Shown here one piece after another: positions 25,044 through 36,515 of a stretch of DNA of 64,000 bases (positions are counted from its first letter, which is position 1; each line of letters starts with the position of its first letter). The notes below the pieces were generated by a model, which was not told the DNA's origin, did not search any database, and saw nothing but the letters and a program-made list of their open reading frames with translations. The position numbers were made by a program, and so were the translations under genes. The stretch covers positions 1,426,001 through 1,490,000 of the forward strand of contig JAGMVK010000011.1 in the NCBI GenBank assembly GCA_020747065.1, read 5' to 3'. The DNA comes from Cadophora sp. MPI-SDFR-AT-0126. Its lineage: Eukaryota; Ascomycota; Leotiomycetes; Helotiales; Ploettnerulaceae.

Positions 25044-27742
25044 ATGCGTATCTACATGACCGCCGTCCTGGCAGGACTCCTTCTAGCTTTCTGCGCCAGA
25101 GCAGCACCTTCTGAATTTCAACGCCCAAATGGCACATTCTTCTCTAACACAGCCATTGTCGGAGACACGACAACTACTTTGCCTTATATAAACACTACTA
25201 CCGTCTTCTGCAAACGAGATGGCACGTCTTGTAATCGCAAATCGCAAATGCTGCAGGTCAAAATCACAGGGAACTGGAATGACCTCGACCAGCCTGAGAT
25301 TGAGGATATCGATTACTTCCGGTTCTCATCGAAGAACATTATCCTTTCTAGGGCTGATGACTGGTACGTGTATTTTCACCGAATGTCGCTTGCAATGTCA
25401 CAATTAGGTCTTTCTACATATCCAGGCTAATACATACCCAGGTACGCAGCATGGACGGTTACCCGGCAGAACGACCCAGAATGGGCCGAACTCGGCGAGT
25501 GGAAACTCTTCGCCAAAGATTTCGCGCAGACGTACAACTTTGAATGCGATCTGACTTTTGGGTCTTGCGTCAATTATCCTTCTCTGGGTGATCTGCAGAG
25601 GATGTGGCCGGGTTCTGAGAATAGGGCGCTTGTTAGGAGGATCTTCTTTACGTTTCATAGGTACGCGATTGCGCATGATTATGTGAAGGCTATTGATGTA
25701 AGTCACTTATCTTTTTGCGTTGGTTGGAGTTGTCTGGCATTCTATCTGTGTAACTGGCTTAGTCACACCTCAGCGTATACCTCGCACCAGCGCAGTTATT
25801 GGGCTGTTCATGTCAGGACTCAAGCATGGATGGATGCTGTCTGCATTTAAATCCCCCATCAATTTACAAGACATATCGAGTGGGAGTATGCTGCTAAAAA
25901 CCTTTTAGGAGGCTTATGACCGCACACACACCTACCTGATTGGTATGGTCCCTGAGATAATCACAACCTTCACTCTACAGGTCGATGCTGCAAAGAAGAT
26001 GAAATGTGATCAGCTCCATACTGTTGTCAATATTGTAGTTCAAATCGGAATACAGTTGGCAACGATGGCTTTTGTGGGACTGTTGGCTCCTGAGCTAGCA
26101 ATGCTAGGTCCTGCGGCTGCGGCACTCGTCGAGGAGTCCAGAGGGTTGGAAAAGACCCTCGCAGATACAATTGATGATGCAGCTCGCCAAGCTGCATTGC
26201 AAAGATTAGCTACGGTGAAAGATGAGCTCCAGAGATCAAACGCACGAGGAAAGCTTCGCTGGCTTTCGACTACACTCCCAGCAGACGCTCGCTCAACCCA
26301 GATGGGCGTGGAACGAACCATCTTCTGGAGCAACGTAGCTCTCTACAATTTCGGGTACCTGGAAAGCCAGGCATACGCAGACCTCAAGAAGGTGTATCAG
26401 TCTAGAATACCATTTATTGGTCCAGGCATAGGCCATGGAACAATGTGCTCCGAGTTTGAGGGAGACTTTGTTGACAATAATGCCGGGAACAGAGACATGT
26501 TGGCGGCCAGGCTCAGTAGCATCTTTGAATCATCTCGAAAGCAGAGACAGAACATGTTCAAAACATTCTATCAAGGCTACATTGCGGAACCCGGACAGGC
26601 ATCCGGCACAGCCATGTGGCTGAAAAGTCGTGATTGGATTGGAACAGGCTCTGTATTAGAAGACATGAAAGATATCTCAAACATGGAAGAGTGAGTACTG
26701 TCCTATGGATTTCATCGACAGCCAGGCTGATCAATATATAGGGAAGTAAAGACGGCTGTAGTCAAGGCCCTGATTACGGACACCCTCACATCCGATTTCA
26801 ACTACATCAAATGCGGGTACAAGGACAATGCAGCAGTCCACTGCGAGAAGGCCAAAAATGCAACCAAAGGGCAAGATTTATCAGTCTTCTGTCCACACGC
26901 CGACACAGACCCGCAATTCATGTGCGACTCCAGACGATGGTACTTCTCCGACCTCCATCAGCATGACATCCCAATGGTGGCGGCCAAAAAGTTTGAAACC
27001 TTTGCCGGCAATCGATTCAATTTCACGCGACAGCAGTTCCTCATGGAGTCGTTCCGTAATTACGAGCTCTACGCCCATACAAACCCCACAGACTACGGGG
27101 GATGGGGCTATGGGAATTCAAGCAGCACAGGAATCGGATTCAATCTTCCAGTATGTGTAAGCGCCAAGCCGAGGTTTTTTGAAAGGAAGGGCTATCCTTC
27201 TATCTGTGGAGATTGGCATGCTAGCGAGACAGAAAGCTTTATCGAAGCTATGAATGCCGGTGTCAACTCCTCAATCTACAAGTACAGGAGACATAGTATG
27301 CCAATGTATCTCTACACTGAGATTATATCCCAGGTAAGACACTGATTTCATCATGTATTCCAACCCTGATAATACTAACAAACACTCGAAGGCTCTCAAT
27401 GACTTCCCACCGCTAACTCGATACCTTGGTCTTTGCGCCAACTCTCTCCGATTCCCCAACGTGGGCGAGACCCCTGGAGTGGCAGCGAATTGGCTCAAGA
27501 TCCAACTCAGCAAAGACCAGGATTGTGAGTTGGTGCAGAACGATACTAAGGGTATGAATAATGAAGAGGAGGCAAATCGCTGGTTCTGCACTAATGCTGG
27601 CGGTCATACAATCTTTAAGAGGGAGAAGCCTTATGTGGACTCGCCACATGCTAAGTATATGAAGAGTCATAAGAGGAAATGTAAGAAATGGTTGAAGAGT
27701 CATGGAACTTCTGCCAAGGATAAGTTTAGGCCTGGGAAGTAG
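25044..27742 (+). CDS. Large secreted protein of unknown family with a central hydrophobic segment
   Basis: Exons 25044-25363, 25442-25697, 25909-26690, 26742-27333 and 27392-27742; 766 aa, all junctions consensus. Signal peptide about residues 1-20 (MRIYMTAVLAGLLLAFCARA). The rest has many Cys and Asn-X-Ser/Thr sites, implying passage through the secretory pathway. Around residues 210-260 lies a strongly hydrophobic stretch (VVNIVVQIGIQLATMAFVGLLAPELAM) followed by a charged, helix-prone segment (LEKTLADTIDDAARQAALQRLATVKDELQRS). Downstream are Trp/Tyr/Phe-rich stretches (RRWYFSDLHQHD, DYGGWGYGNSS) and a Lys-rich C-terminus (KSHKRKCKKWLKSHG). I recognise no domain or catalytic motif. It could be cell-wall associated, an effector, or membrane-inserting; none of these is shown. 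Confidence 0.8.
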
Positions 27743-28506
27743 TTTTGTGCCGTTCTATGTGGGAGACATCATATCCGGTTGGGAAGGGCTGATTGGTAAT
27801 GTCGTTTAACTTTCATTGTACTCCGTAGTTGTGTCTAAGCCAAGCTTTTCTCAAAATCCAACATCTTTTTCGGGCACAAGTACTATTGGTCAAACTTTTC
27901 TGCACTTTTCTCTTGGCAACACAACATGCCTTCCACAGCATTAATGTTATACCGACGACCTTCGGCGCCGAGGCGTGGTGTTCGCATGCCGCACCACCAG
28001 CCAACACGCTTTCGCTAAAACCCGCAGCCGAAGGATCACAACATCACTTCGCCCACCAACCTCTCAGCACACGCACACACAAGGCGCTAACAGCCTTGGA
28101 CATAATGTAAGCTTACCCCCTGCCACTCACCCGCTAATTCTTATCCCCATGAGGAAATGCGCTTTGCAAGTATTACTAACTCCCAATTTCCCAAACGGGT
28201 CACTTGTCGCGCGATTGTCAACATGCCCATGGCGTAAATGGCGTTAATCTCGCAAAGTCACGTTCCTGAATGGCGGGTATTATTTTTGGGGGAGACACTG
28301 GGCAAAGATCTGACAGCTGCGGCTACTTGCAGCATGTCGGGATGCGCTGCTATGATGGATGGGTGCGCTTGGCGGTGAGGTTTACGTAGAGCTTGGAAAT
28401 GTCTTTGGGACTTTTGGTGAGTATAAATATGAAGAGTTGTCTATCTGTTCTTGAAGTTCCGAAATTTCAGATCATATTAGATTGAAAGGGAAAATAATCA
28501 GAAATC
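27743..28506. other. Intergenic region
   Basis: 764 bases between two genes for secreted proteins. No gene recognised; the right end carries the esterase promoter. Confidence 0.4.
28422..28428 (+). promoter_or_regulatory. Possible TATA box of the carboxylesterase gene
   Basis: TATAAAT about 80 bases upstream of the ATG at 28507, a usual distance for a fungal core promoter. Confidence 0.4.
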
Positions 28507-30371
28507 ATGGGTTTTGCTTTTGCCTGCGCTCTTGCCGCTTTGGTGTTGACTACGATTGCAACTCCTTCCGGAAACTCGAATTGGCAGGTTGGCCAGAAAG
28601 TGCAGACTTCGAGTGGGTGTGTGGAAGGACATGCTGCTGAGAAAGTTCCTTCTGTTTCAGAGTACTTAGGGATTCCTTATGTTCGTGGTATTGTAAAATT
28701 TCTGTTCAAAACTGACAACATTATAGGCGAAACCTCCAGTTGGAAATTTGAGATGGGCTGCGCCGGAAGCACTTGATAGTCCCGAGGCAACTATCAATGG
28801 GAGTAACTTTGTAAGTGTCTCATAGCTCTAGGATAACCAAGATGCTGATAGAGTAGGGATATTCATGTCCTTCGACTGGAGGAGGTTCATTTCTAGATGT
28901 AGCGACCAACGCTTCCAACCTCAATCTTGGCCCATCTGCGCTTCAAGTCTTGGACGAAATGATAGGACAGACTGGCGATATCCTCAGCGAGGATTGTCTC
29001 ACGCTCAACATTTGGACGAAGCCACAGTCCGGAGAGAAGAAGAAAGCGGTCCTTCTGTGGATCCATGGCGGAGACTTTGTTTCTGGGTCGTCTAATATCC
29101 TGGCTCATAACGGAAAATATCTTGCAGATTCCCAGGATATTATTGTAGTATCTATCAAGTACGAATTGTGAAAAATACCCACATCTTACGAGTCCAACTG
29201 ACAGCACTGAACAGCTACCGCCTCAACATCTTCGGCTTTCCAGGAAATCCAAGCAGCACCAACAACCTCGGTCTTCTCGACCAACGACTAGCAATCGAAT
29301 GGACCCGAGACAACATCCGAGCCTTCGGAGGAGACCCAAGACGCATAACACTTGTTGGGGAATCCTCGGGTGCAGGATCCGTTGACTTCTACTCATTTGC
29401 ATGGACACACGACCCCATCGTCAACGGCTTCATCGCACAATCCAACATCGCCGATCCAAAAACCCCAGACGAATCAGCAACAAACTGGGCAGCAGCCGCA
29501 ACACTACTCGGCTGCACCTCCTCAAACTCTACAAATACCACTATTCTGTCCTGCATGCGTTCTCGAAACCAAACATCGATTCTCAGAGCCATTGCCGCAT
29601 TACCAGCCTTCGGCCCAACAGTCGACAACATCGTCGCCTTCCCCAACAACCTCGAACGCGCCGCCGCTGGAAAATTAATACGAAAGCCCTGGCTAATCGG
29701 CAACAACGACAACGAAGCCGGCCTCTTCGAAGTCCTATTCGGCGCCCGCGGCATCACCTTCCCTCCCTCCTACTGGAAACTCCAAAACCAGTTCTCGTTC
29801 AACTGTAAGATATCCCTCCGTGCAAAAGCCGCAGCGCTCAAAGTCCCGACATGGAGGTATCACTACTTCGGGGATTTCCCGAACCTGGCGCTGTCGATTT
29901 CGCCGCCTTCGGGGGCGTGGCATGGGTCGGAGATTCCGATGGTGTTTGGGCCGGATTTGGATATTCAGAATGTGACGGGGAGGACGACGGAGCAACAGAG
30001 GGTGGGGGAGTATATGCAGGGTGCTTGGGCGGCGTTTGTGAAGGATCCGGAGAAAGGGTTAAAGAAGTTGGTTGTCCCTGACTGAAACTCTTCCTTCTGT
30101 CACTAAAAGAGATACTAACTGATGGTTTTCATCCAGATACGGATGGCCTAGGTACAACCCGGACTCGAAAACGCTCGTGAGACTGGCATACGAGAATCAA
30201 ACAAGCGCGAATCTTGGATTACCTGCAGACTACGATTTCACGTGTCCTTGGTCATTGCCGCTGGGGAACGCGTTGTTGTATTCTGCTAATTCTTCACAGC
30301 CAGCTATTGATTTTATAGCGGGGCTGACGAAGCCAGTTGCTGAGAAGGTGCTGGATTTGTTTGATATTTAA
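28507..30371 (+). CDS. Secreted type-B carboxylesterase / lipase
   Basis: Exons 28507-28680, 28727-28810, 28857-29158, 29215-30066 and 30137-30371; 548 aa. Signal peptide about 1-18. Family marks: GIPYAKPPVGNLRW (rebuilt over intron 1), SEDCLTLNIW, WIHGGDF (oxyanion-hole region), SINYRLNIFGF (rebuilt over intron 3), nucleophile Ser238 in GESSGAGS, acidic residue in NDNEAGLF and the histidine in GAWHGSEIPMVFG. The alpha/beta-hydrolase probably cleaves carboxylic esters outside the cell; substrate cannot be told. Two donors are non-standard (GTTCGT at 28681, GTTGGT at 30067) but are required to keep the conserved frame. The nearer standard-looking GTATTG at 28687 would break it. Confidence 0.88.
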
Positions 30372-30728
30372 AGCAGGATATGGGGCATTGGGTGCATTAC
30401 ATGGTTGAGTAACAACCAACATATTAATATAAACCCCATGGATTATTGACACTACAACGATGGCTAGAGCATGTCGTACTGCGGCCCCTTATTCTTCGCT
30501 TAACATAAATAACAGGGAGGGTATCGCAACACGCACTGCTCCTTTAAGAATCTTGCATTCTCGTAGCAATGTACTTGAAAATAGTCCTGATATGAAAAAC
30601 CGTTTTTTTTTATATCACAGAATCAAGACAGGCCATTATACCTCTTGGCGTGTTGAACATGACCGTAATCCCAAACGCCATCAATGATTCATCCGAAACC
30701 AATATCATGTACATCATCACACCTCATT
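30372..30728. other. Tail-to-tail intergenic region
   Basis: 357 bases between convergent stop codons. AT-rich, with an eight-T run near 30603; presumably the two 3' UTRs and polyadenylation signals. Nothing else seen. Confidence 0.4.
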
Positions 30729-31782
30729 CTAAACAGACATCTTCATAGCAATAGCTTTGTGCGGCTCGTATCCCTTCACAACAAAATCTTCAAGCTTCCA
30801 GCCGTCGATGCTCCCACCTTTCTCCCTGGTAATCTCTAACTCGGGAAACGGCCTCGGTTCCCTCGTCAACTGCGTCTTGAGCGCATCCACATGATCGGCA
30901 TATACATGAGCGTCTCCCAACACATGCGTGAATGTTCCTGGAGTCAAGTCGCAGACATGGGCGAGCATATGCGTAAGGAGCGCATAGCTAGCGATATTGA
31001 ATGGTTCTCCGAGACCGAGATCCGAACTCCTTTGGTAGACCTGGCAGTCCAGTTTCCCCTTTCCTCTCTCTCCATTCTCGCTCTTGGGATACGACACGTA
31101 GAATTGCGCAAACATATGACAGGGCGGCAGAGCCATGAGCTTCATATCCTTTGGATTCCAGGCACTGAAGATAATCCTTCTATCGTAAGGATTGTTCTTC
31201 AATTTATGGATCACCTCAGCGAGCTGGTCGACGCCCTGTCCCGTATAATCCGTCTCCGCATCCACATACTCCGCCCCAAAATGCCGCCACTGGAAACCAT
31301 AGACCGGTCCCAAGTCGCCCACAGCGCGGTGCGAAAGGCCGACCGAGTCGAGGTACTCGCGCGATCCGTTGCCGTCCCAGATCTTGATGCCGGCTGCTTG
31401 GAGGGGGAGAGACGACGTCGAGCCGGAGATGAACCACAGGAGCTCGCCGATGACGGCGCGTAGGAAGACGCGCTTTGTGGTGAGGAGGGGGAGGATGGGC
31501 TTTCCTTCTGGGGATGTGAGGGAGAATTTCATGGGGCGAGGGGCGAATATGGAATAAGTTCCTGTGCCAGTTCTGGGAGAAAATATGAGTATGCATAGCC
31601 AAAGTTTTGGGAGCATTGAAACACTACCTATCTGGACGATGTTCTCCCTTCTCGAGGCAGTCCTTGACCAGGTCGAGGTACTGGTATTCTTCGTGTTTTG
31701 TGAGGTTGGAGGTACCATTTTGTTCTACTGTTTTTATAGGGCTTTGAGCAACAGTCTCTGGTTCCATGATTGAGGGTGCCAT
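30729..31782 (-). CDS. Thymidylate synthase
   Basis: Exons, minus strand: 31782-31628 and 31572-30729; intron 31627-31573; 332 aa. The enzyme methylates dUMP to dTMP using methylene-tetrahydrofolate. Motifs: [18 protein letters not shown] (phosphate-binding Arg, formed at the splice), ELLWFISG, the catalytic Cys in [13 protein letters not shown], the arginine pair [35 protein letters not shown] and [10 protein letters not shown]. The short extra segment [12 protein letters not shown] inserted after FYVSY is a common variable loop in fungi. Start chosen at MAPSIMEPE; an in-frame ATG at 31872 would add 30 residues. Essential for DNA synthesis and intact here. Confidence 0.96.
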
Positions 31783-32408
31783 TTTGGGTTTGTATCGAGG
31801 GTGTTCTGTTGTGGATGTGAAATGTATGACAGGAATGGAGCAGATTTGGGCAGACGCGTAGAGTGAGTGCATTTGACGCGACGTGACAAAGCCCTGGAAA
31901 TCGAATAACCTTAATTCTGACACTAACTAAGTCCAGTCCAACAGCGCATGGTGGATTTTACATAAGCCAATTGGGCTCCCATCTAGACCCCAGCCACCAA
32001 GCGCCAATAGCCTGAGTGGGCTGAACCCCTGAACGCATCCGGATCCTTTACTTCCCTATCGAGCTTTGCTTACCACTGAAGATAGCAGAAGTCAGCCACA
32101 TCCAGGAACCAGATCGCGGACGATCCAAAGCCAAAGAGCGTCAATACTGCCCACTTGGCTAGCTTAGCTCCTGCCCCGTATTGCTATTAGTATGCTAGTC
32201 TCTCTGGCCTTCTCTCTGTCCTTGAGAGAAAATAAAGTGATTCTGCTTTTTGCGCTTCAGCCTCATATGCACGTATCCTAGCCTTTCTGTAATTATGGAC
32301 CCCTATCTCCTCATGCAACAAGAGCTATATCTCACAATTCGTAGTCAGCCAAGTTTCTTGTTAGCAATGAAGCCTTTCGGACGATAGCCTTGGTGAATTG
32401 CCACCACA
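31783..32408. other. Divergent promoter region (thymidylate synthase / glycosyltransferase-like gene)
   Basis: 626 bases between outward-facing genes. No MluI-type ACGCGT cell-cycle box, which drives thymidylate synthase in budding yeast, was noticed. Confidence 0.35.
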
Positions 32409-33973
32409 ATGTTCACACCACGCCGTGTCGGATTTGCCTTGGTGGCCGCTGTGGTGTTTGTTTTATACGGACTATGGTTCACTTCGAGAGGAGATATTTT
32501 AGGTACTCCAACGCCAATTGATTCGAAACAATCGAACCCGGCAGCTCCGATTCTCGACCAGCAATCCTCTCCGAATGTTACGAATGCGCTCCCGGTGGAA
32601 GAATGGGAGATGGAGGGACACGATGGTCTGTCGCCTCTCTGTCGGCAGACCGAATGGACAGAGGGACTCTGGCTTCACTGCCACAGTTATTGCGGACCGA
32701 ACAAGACTTCGGTATGCGGAGGGTTGAACAATGCGCGGAATCGCATTCAGACCTGTTTACGACTGGCAATCGATGCAGGTGCTGGGCTTATACTTCCCTC
32801 GGCGACCGAGAGAGACGAGGATCATTTAGTCAAGACAAATGGCGATGTGCGCGTTTGCCCAGAAGTCTTCTGGAATATCGACTATCTGCAGACATCTTTA
32901 CGTGAGCAGTGTCCTCAGCTGAAGTTGCGAATGTGCGACGATCGGAAAGGTATCAAACACATAATCGAGACCCCAACCAGGTATTACCTGGACGCAGCAC
33001 ATTCAAACGGGACATTTCGACAGTTTGTCCATGACGCGTTTGACAACAGTCCCTTCAACTTGACCGATGTCAGTGCCAAAAACCCCGCTGTAGTCAATTT
33101 CGGCGACTCATTTATTGGGTGGGACTACAAGAAATCTGGTGAGGTGAGTGAACGAAACATTTCTGTACTTTACGAGGTCGTATTGAAAGTTTCTGAGCTA
33201 GCTTTGGCTTGCTGGGATTCTCAATTGAGTGCGAGCATGGCATATTTTGTTCGGAAGAGCTAAACTGACTTTGAAACGCACAACAGCTTATGACTCTACG
33301 GAAAGCATTGTTCAAGGTGATTAAGTTCAATCAAAATTTGTTGGACATGAGCTCGAAGATCGGCCACCATCCAAAACTGAGCAAGGGAGCTTATATTGGG
33401 GTGCATCTTCGGGGAGAGGATGACTGGCCTAATGAGTTTGGAGCCGTCACGGACCAAATGCAATTTTATACTGCGGAAATTCAGCGCATCCAGAAGGCAG
33501 TGTCATACAACATCAAGACTGTCTACGTCAGTGTAAGTTATCCATCCTACAATTCGAAAATCATCTGCTCACCATTCCAACAGTGCGGCGACGAAGGTGC
33601 CATCCAGCGATTCAGGGATATCCTCAAGCCACTAGGCTTCATTGTTGAGTCAAAGTCTACCTTACTGACCTCTTCAAATGGGACACTCGCCCAAGTCGAG
33701 TCTCTAGCGTTCGATCAGAAAGCCATCGTTGAGTACCAGACTCTTGTCGATGCTCGGTTCTGGATGGGACTGGGTATGTCCTCAATGTCATCTCTCATTG
33801 CCTATGCCAGGTCAATTGATAACGAAGAGGACTTCTTCTCGCATTATGTCTTCCCAGGAAGTACTCGGAATGGTGCCGAACGAGCATATCCAGTTGCACC
33901 TGATATGAGGGGAAACAGAAACACCAAGTTGATGGTGGTGAATGGTGTTGATATCATGGACTCGTTTCCGTGA
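32409..33973 (+). CDS. Type II membrane protein with O-fucosyltransferase-like fold
   Basis: Exons 32409-33143, 33287-33532 and 33584-33973; 456 aa. A short basic cytosolic tail (MFTPRR) and one signal anchor (VGFALVAAVVFVLYGLWF, about 7-25) precede a Ser/Pro stem, the layout of Golgi glycosyltransferases. The luminal part has conserved Cys (CHSYCG, CGGLNNARNRIQTCLRLAI), the GGLNNxR-type N-terminal motif of GDP-fucose O-fucosyltransferases and GVHLRGEDDWP, which fits their conserved HxR region. The C-terminal FWMGLGMSSMSSLIAYAR matches their SxxS acceptor-side segment. Donor, acceptor and linkage cannot be told. Intron 33533-33583 is 51 nt without stops but has GTAAGT and CAACAG ends, so I splice it; a retained form would still be in frame. 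Confidence 0.78.
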
Positions 33974-34455
33974 TGTAAAACATTGGGTCTGTCTTGGATC
34001 ATTCGGATTTTGTTGGTATATATTCATCATGTAGCGCGGTGTCTGGCGTTTCGATTTTGGATGGCATATATTAGACAGCGCATTTAGACATGTAGAACTG
34101 AAAGTGCATTGTAGATAATGGAATGATTGCCCTGGCTCAGTCAGCAGTATCTAAAATTCGCAAGTGTAATTCAGGTACCAAGATCAGATATTCCTCAACA
34201 ACCCCTTGATATAACCAAACCGAAATCTGTTTAGAGATGCTTATTATCCTCTTGGTCAAGCATCAACGACCATCCTGAACTCGGGTTCGGACCGGACATA
34301 ACAAAAACACGGAGTTCGCTTCCCCTGCACCATTCCGCATTTACCCCTGCCAATGACGCCGACCAACCGAGGGAACATCAGATAAGAATTTAAAGATCCC
34401 AAAACCATCCGGCATTCAACACCATGGACATCACTCCAATTCCTCTACAGCGCCC
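33974..34455. other. Intergenic region
   Basis: 482 bases, 3' UTR of the upstream gene and 5' region of the AIM32 gene. A short unrelated open frame starts at an ATG at 34423, 33 bases upstream of the AIM32 ATG, and overlaps it (reads 16 codons to TAG), so it could act as an upstream ORF. Confidence 0.4.
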
Positions 34456-35650
34456 ATGTTACTTCGACCCGTAGTCAGGTCACCATGGCGAGTCCTTCGC
34501 ATAACTCTGCAACCTCAAGCGCAATGCAAAGGCCGCAGTAACAGAAGCATCACCACCCGCAGCAACAATAACACCCCGCCGTTCCCGACAATCCAAACAT
34601 GTCCCTCTCCATCATGCTCCTGCGCTGCGACGCCCGCTATGCCGCAAGGCCTCCCAATCGATCACTCGAAATCGCTGAACGGGACTATGGCGCCGTATGC
34701 GGAGCAAGTGCTGATCTGCACGGGCAAGGATGACTGGCCGTCCAAGATTGAAGATGAGAATTCGGGGGACAATCTGGCGGCGGATATCAAGGAGTTGATG
34801 GGGAGGGGTGGGATGTTTTCTGATGTACGTATACCTATTTCCCTACAACGAAATCCTCCAAGATTGTCGCTTCATTAGGAATTCTCACTGATTGCATACT
34901 AACTGTATTTAGCCCTACCACAACGTCTCCATCCTCAATACCTCCTTGCCCTCCACGCCGCCTCCCTCCCGCCCGGGCATCCAAATCCAAAGCACATCCG
35001 CCTACCTCGTCCCCAGCTTCAAGTACATCCCGTTCCTGCCCCGCGTTTCTTTCGATTCCGTTCAAGCCCTCGTCAAAGGCTATCTCCTGCCTACCAAATT
35101 GCATCCTGCCCATGACAACCTCTCGCCTATACATAAAGACCGGTTGTTGCGCAGTGAAGATCAGGGGAGAATGTTGTATGGTGTGCAGGATGTGAAGGAT
35201 GTGTTAGTGTTGATATGTGGACATGGAGGGAGGGATATGAGGTGTGGTGTTATGGGACCGGTGTTGAGGGAAGAGTTTGAAAGGCAGCTTGGGAGACAGG
35301 ATTTCGCGGTTTTGAAAGATCCTGTACATGTCAGTGTCGAAACGGAAAATGAAGCTCAATTACTCGGAGACCGAGACCAGGACGTCGGTACGAACGGTGC
35401 TGCGAGAGTAGGTCTGATAAGCCATATTGGCGGACACAAGTTCGCCGGGAATGTCATCTTGTATCTACCACCTGGCTTCAGAACAGCAGATGGGAAAGCG
35501 CATGATCTGGCAGGATGTGGGATTTGGTATGGGAGGGTGGAGCCGAAGCATGTGGAGGGTATTGTGAAGGAGACAGTGCTTGAGGGAAGGGTTATAGAGG
35601 AATTGTTTAGGGGTGGGATTAGACAGGGAGGGGAGATTTTGAGGCTTTGA
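34456..35650 (+). CDS. AIM32: AIM32-like thioredoxin-fold protein (sucrase/ferredoxin-like), mitochondrial
   Basis: Exons 34456-34824 and 34913-35650; intron 34825-34912; 368 aa. The N-terminus is Arg-rich (MLLRPVVRSPWRVLRITLQ) as a mitochondrial presequence should be. The body matches the sucrase/ferredoxin-like family: CSCAATPAMPQGLPIDHSKSLNGTM, PYAEQVLICTGKDDWPSKIE, then LICGHGGRDMRCG with two Cys and HIGGHKFAGNVI, the HxGGHxxAGN motif thought with the cysteines to hold an Fe-S cluster. Yeast Aim32 is a mitochondrial thiol-active protein linked to import of disulfide-containing proteins. The match in order and length is good; function is carried over from yeast. Confidence 0.88.
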
Positions 35651-36515
35651 AGGCTGGGTGGGGTCTTGGGCAAAGGATCACTGGTACTTGTAAGTCATGT
35701 GATGGTAATCATTTGTGACTGGAAAAGGGAGATGTGCTCCGATGGAGATGATTGACGATATGAGCAATCTCAAACCCTGTATATATAAACATGTGAAGAT
35801 TCATGGGACCGTCGCTCCACTCCCAGATCAGTTCAGACTAGCAGATTCTACCTGAGCAGGAACAAATGACGATTCTTCCAATTGCGCTACATCCACTGAC
35901 TTCTAGAAAGCAAGATCTGATAACGAGGCTCTCAAATATTCCTCAAGTAGCCCAATGGCCAATCCACAGAGTCGTAGATATCGTCATTCGCGCGCTGGCT
36001 AAAAACAAGCCGGGGTCGTTGATACAGCAAATCAGACACAAACATCATAAGCGAACAGATTAGTAAACAGTCAGGCCATATGCACACCAAAGACCAAAGC
36101 GGGTAATTTTTACAACCAATAACTGCTTCACATAACTGTTGGTAATCCAATGGCTTTTACTGAAGCCGGTCAATCGCTTTCTCGTGGAGGATGCTGTTTG
36201 TCAGCAGCCACTTCTTGTGCGATGCTGACACCGATGTCCTAAAGAGGTTATTTTCCAGATCTCGCTTGGATGTTTTAATTCTTTGTCATGTCGGAGATGG
36301 GAGAATAGGGACGGAGTTGTTATGAAATGAGGGATGTTGGGTGTTGGAAAAAAAGTATATAAGATGGACTTCAAACTTCAAAGGGGAACATTTCTAAAAT
36401 CCAAATCACCTCAAATCCTCGACCATCAATTCACTCCAACACATCACTTATTCACCAACACAAGATCTTTTGACATTTTCGATATTCATAGGCCCGCTCA
36501 AGGAAAAACCTCAAG
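35651..36515. other. Intergenic region upstream of the SDR gene
   Basis: 865 bases. No convincing gene; a 65-codon frame at 35866-36063 lacks any motif. The right end carries the SDR promoter. Confidence 0.4.
36356..36362 (+). promoter_or_regulatory. Possible TATA box of the SDR gene
   Basis: TATATAA preceded by an A-run, 154 bases upstream of the ATG at 36516. Confidence 0.4.

Noticed and set aside
25943..25980. Possible extra intron GTATGG...CTACAG in the secreted orphan gene
   Set aside because: 38 nt long; splicing it would shift the frame into an early stop, while the unspliced frame continues smoothly.
30891..31463. 190-codon plus-strand frame inside thymidylate synthase
   Set aside because: Mirror of the highly conserved minus-strand enzyme exon.
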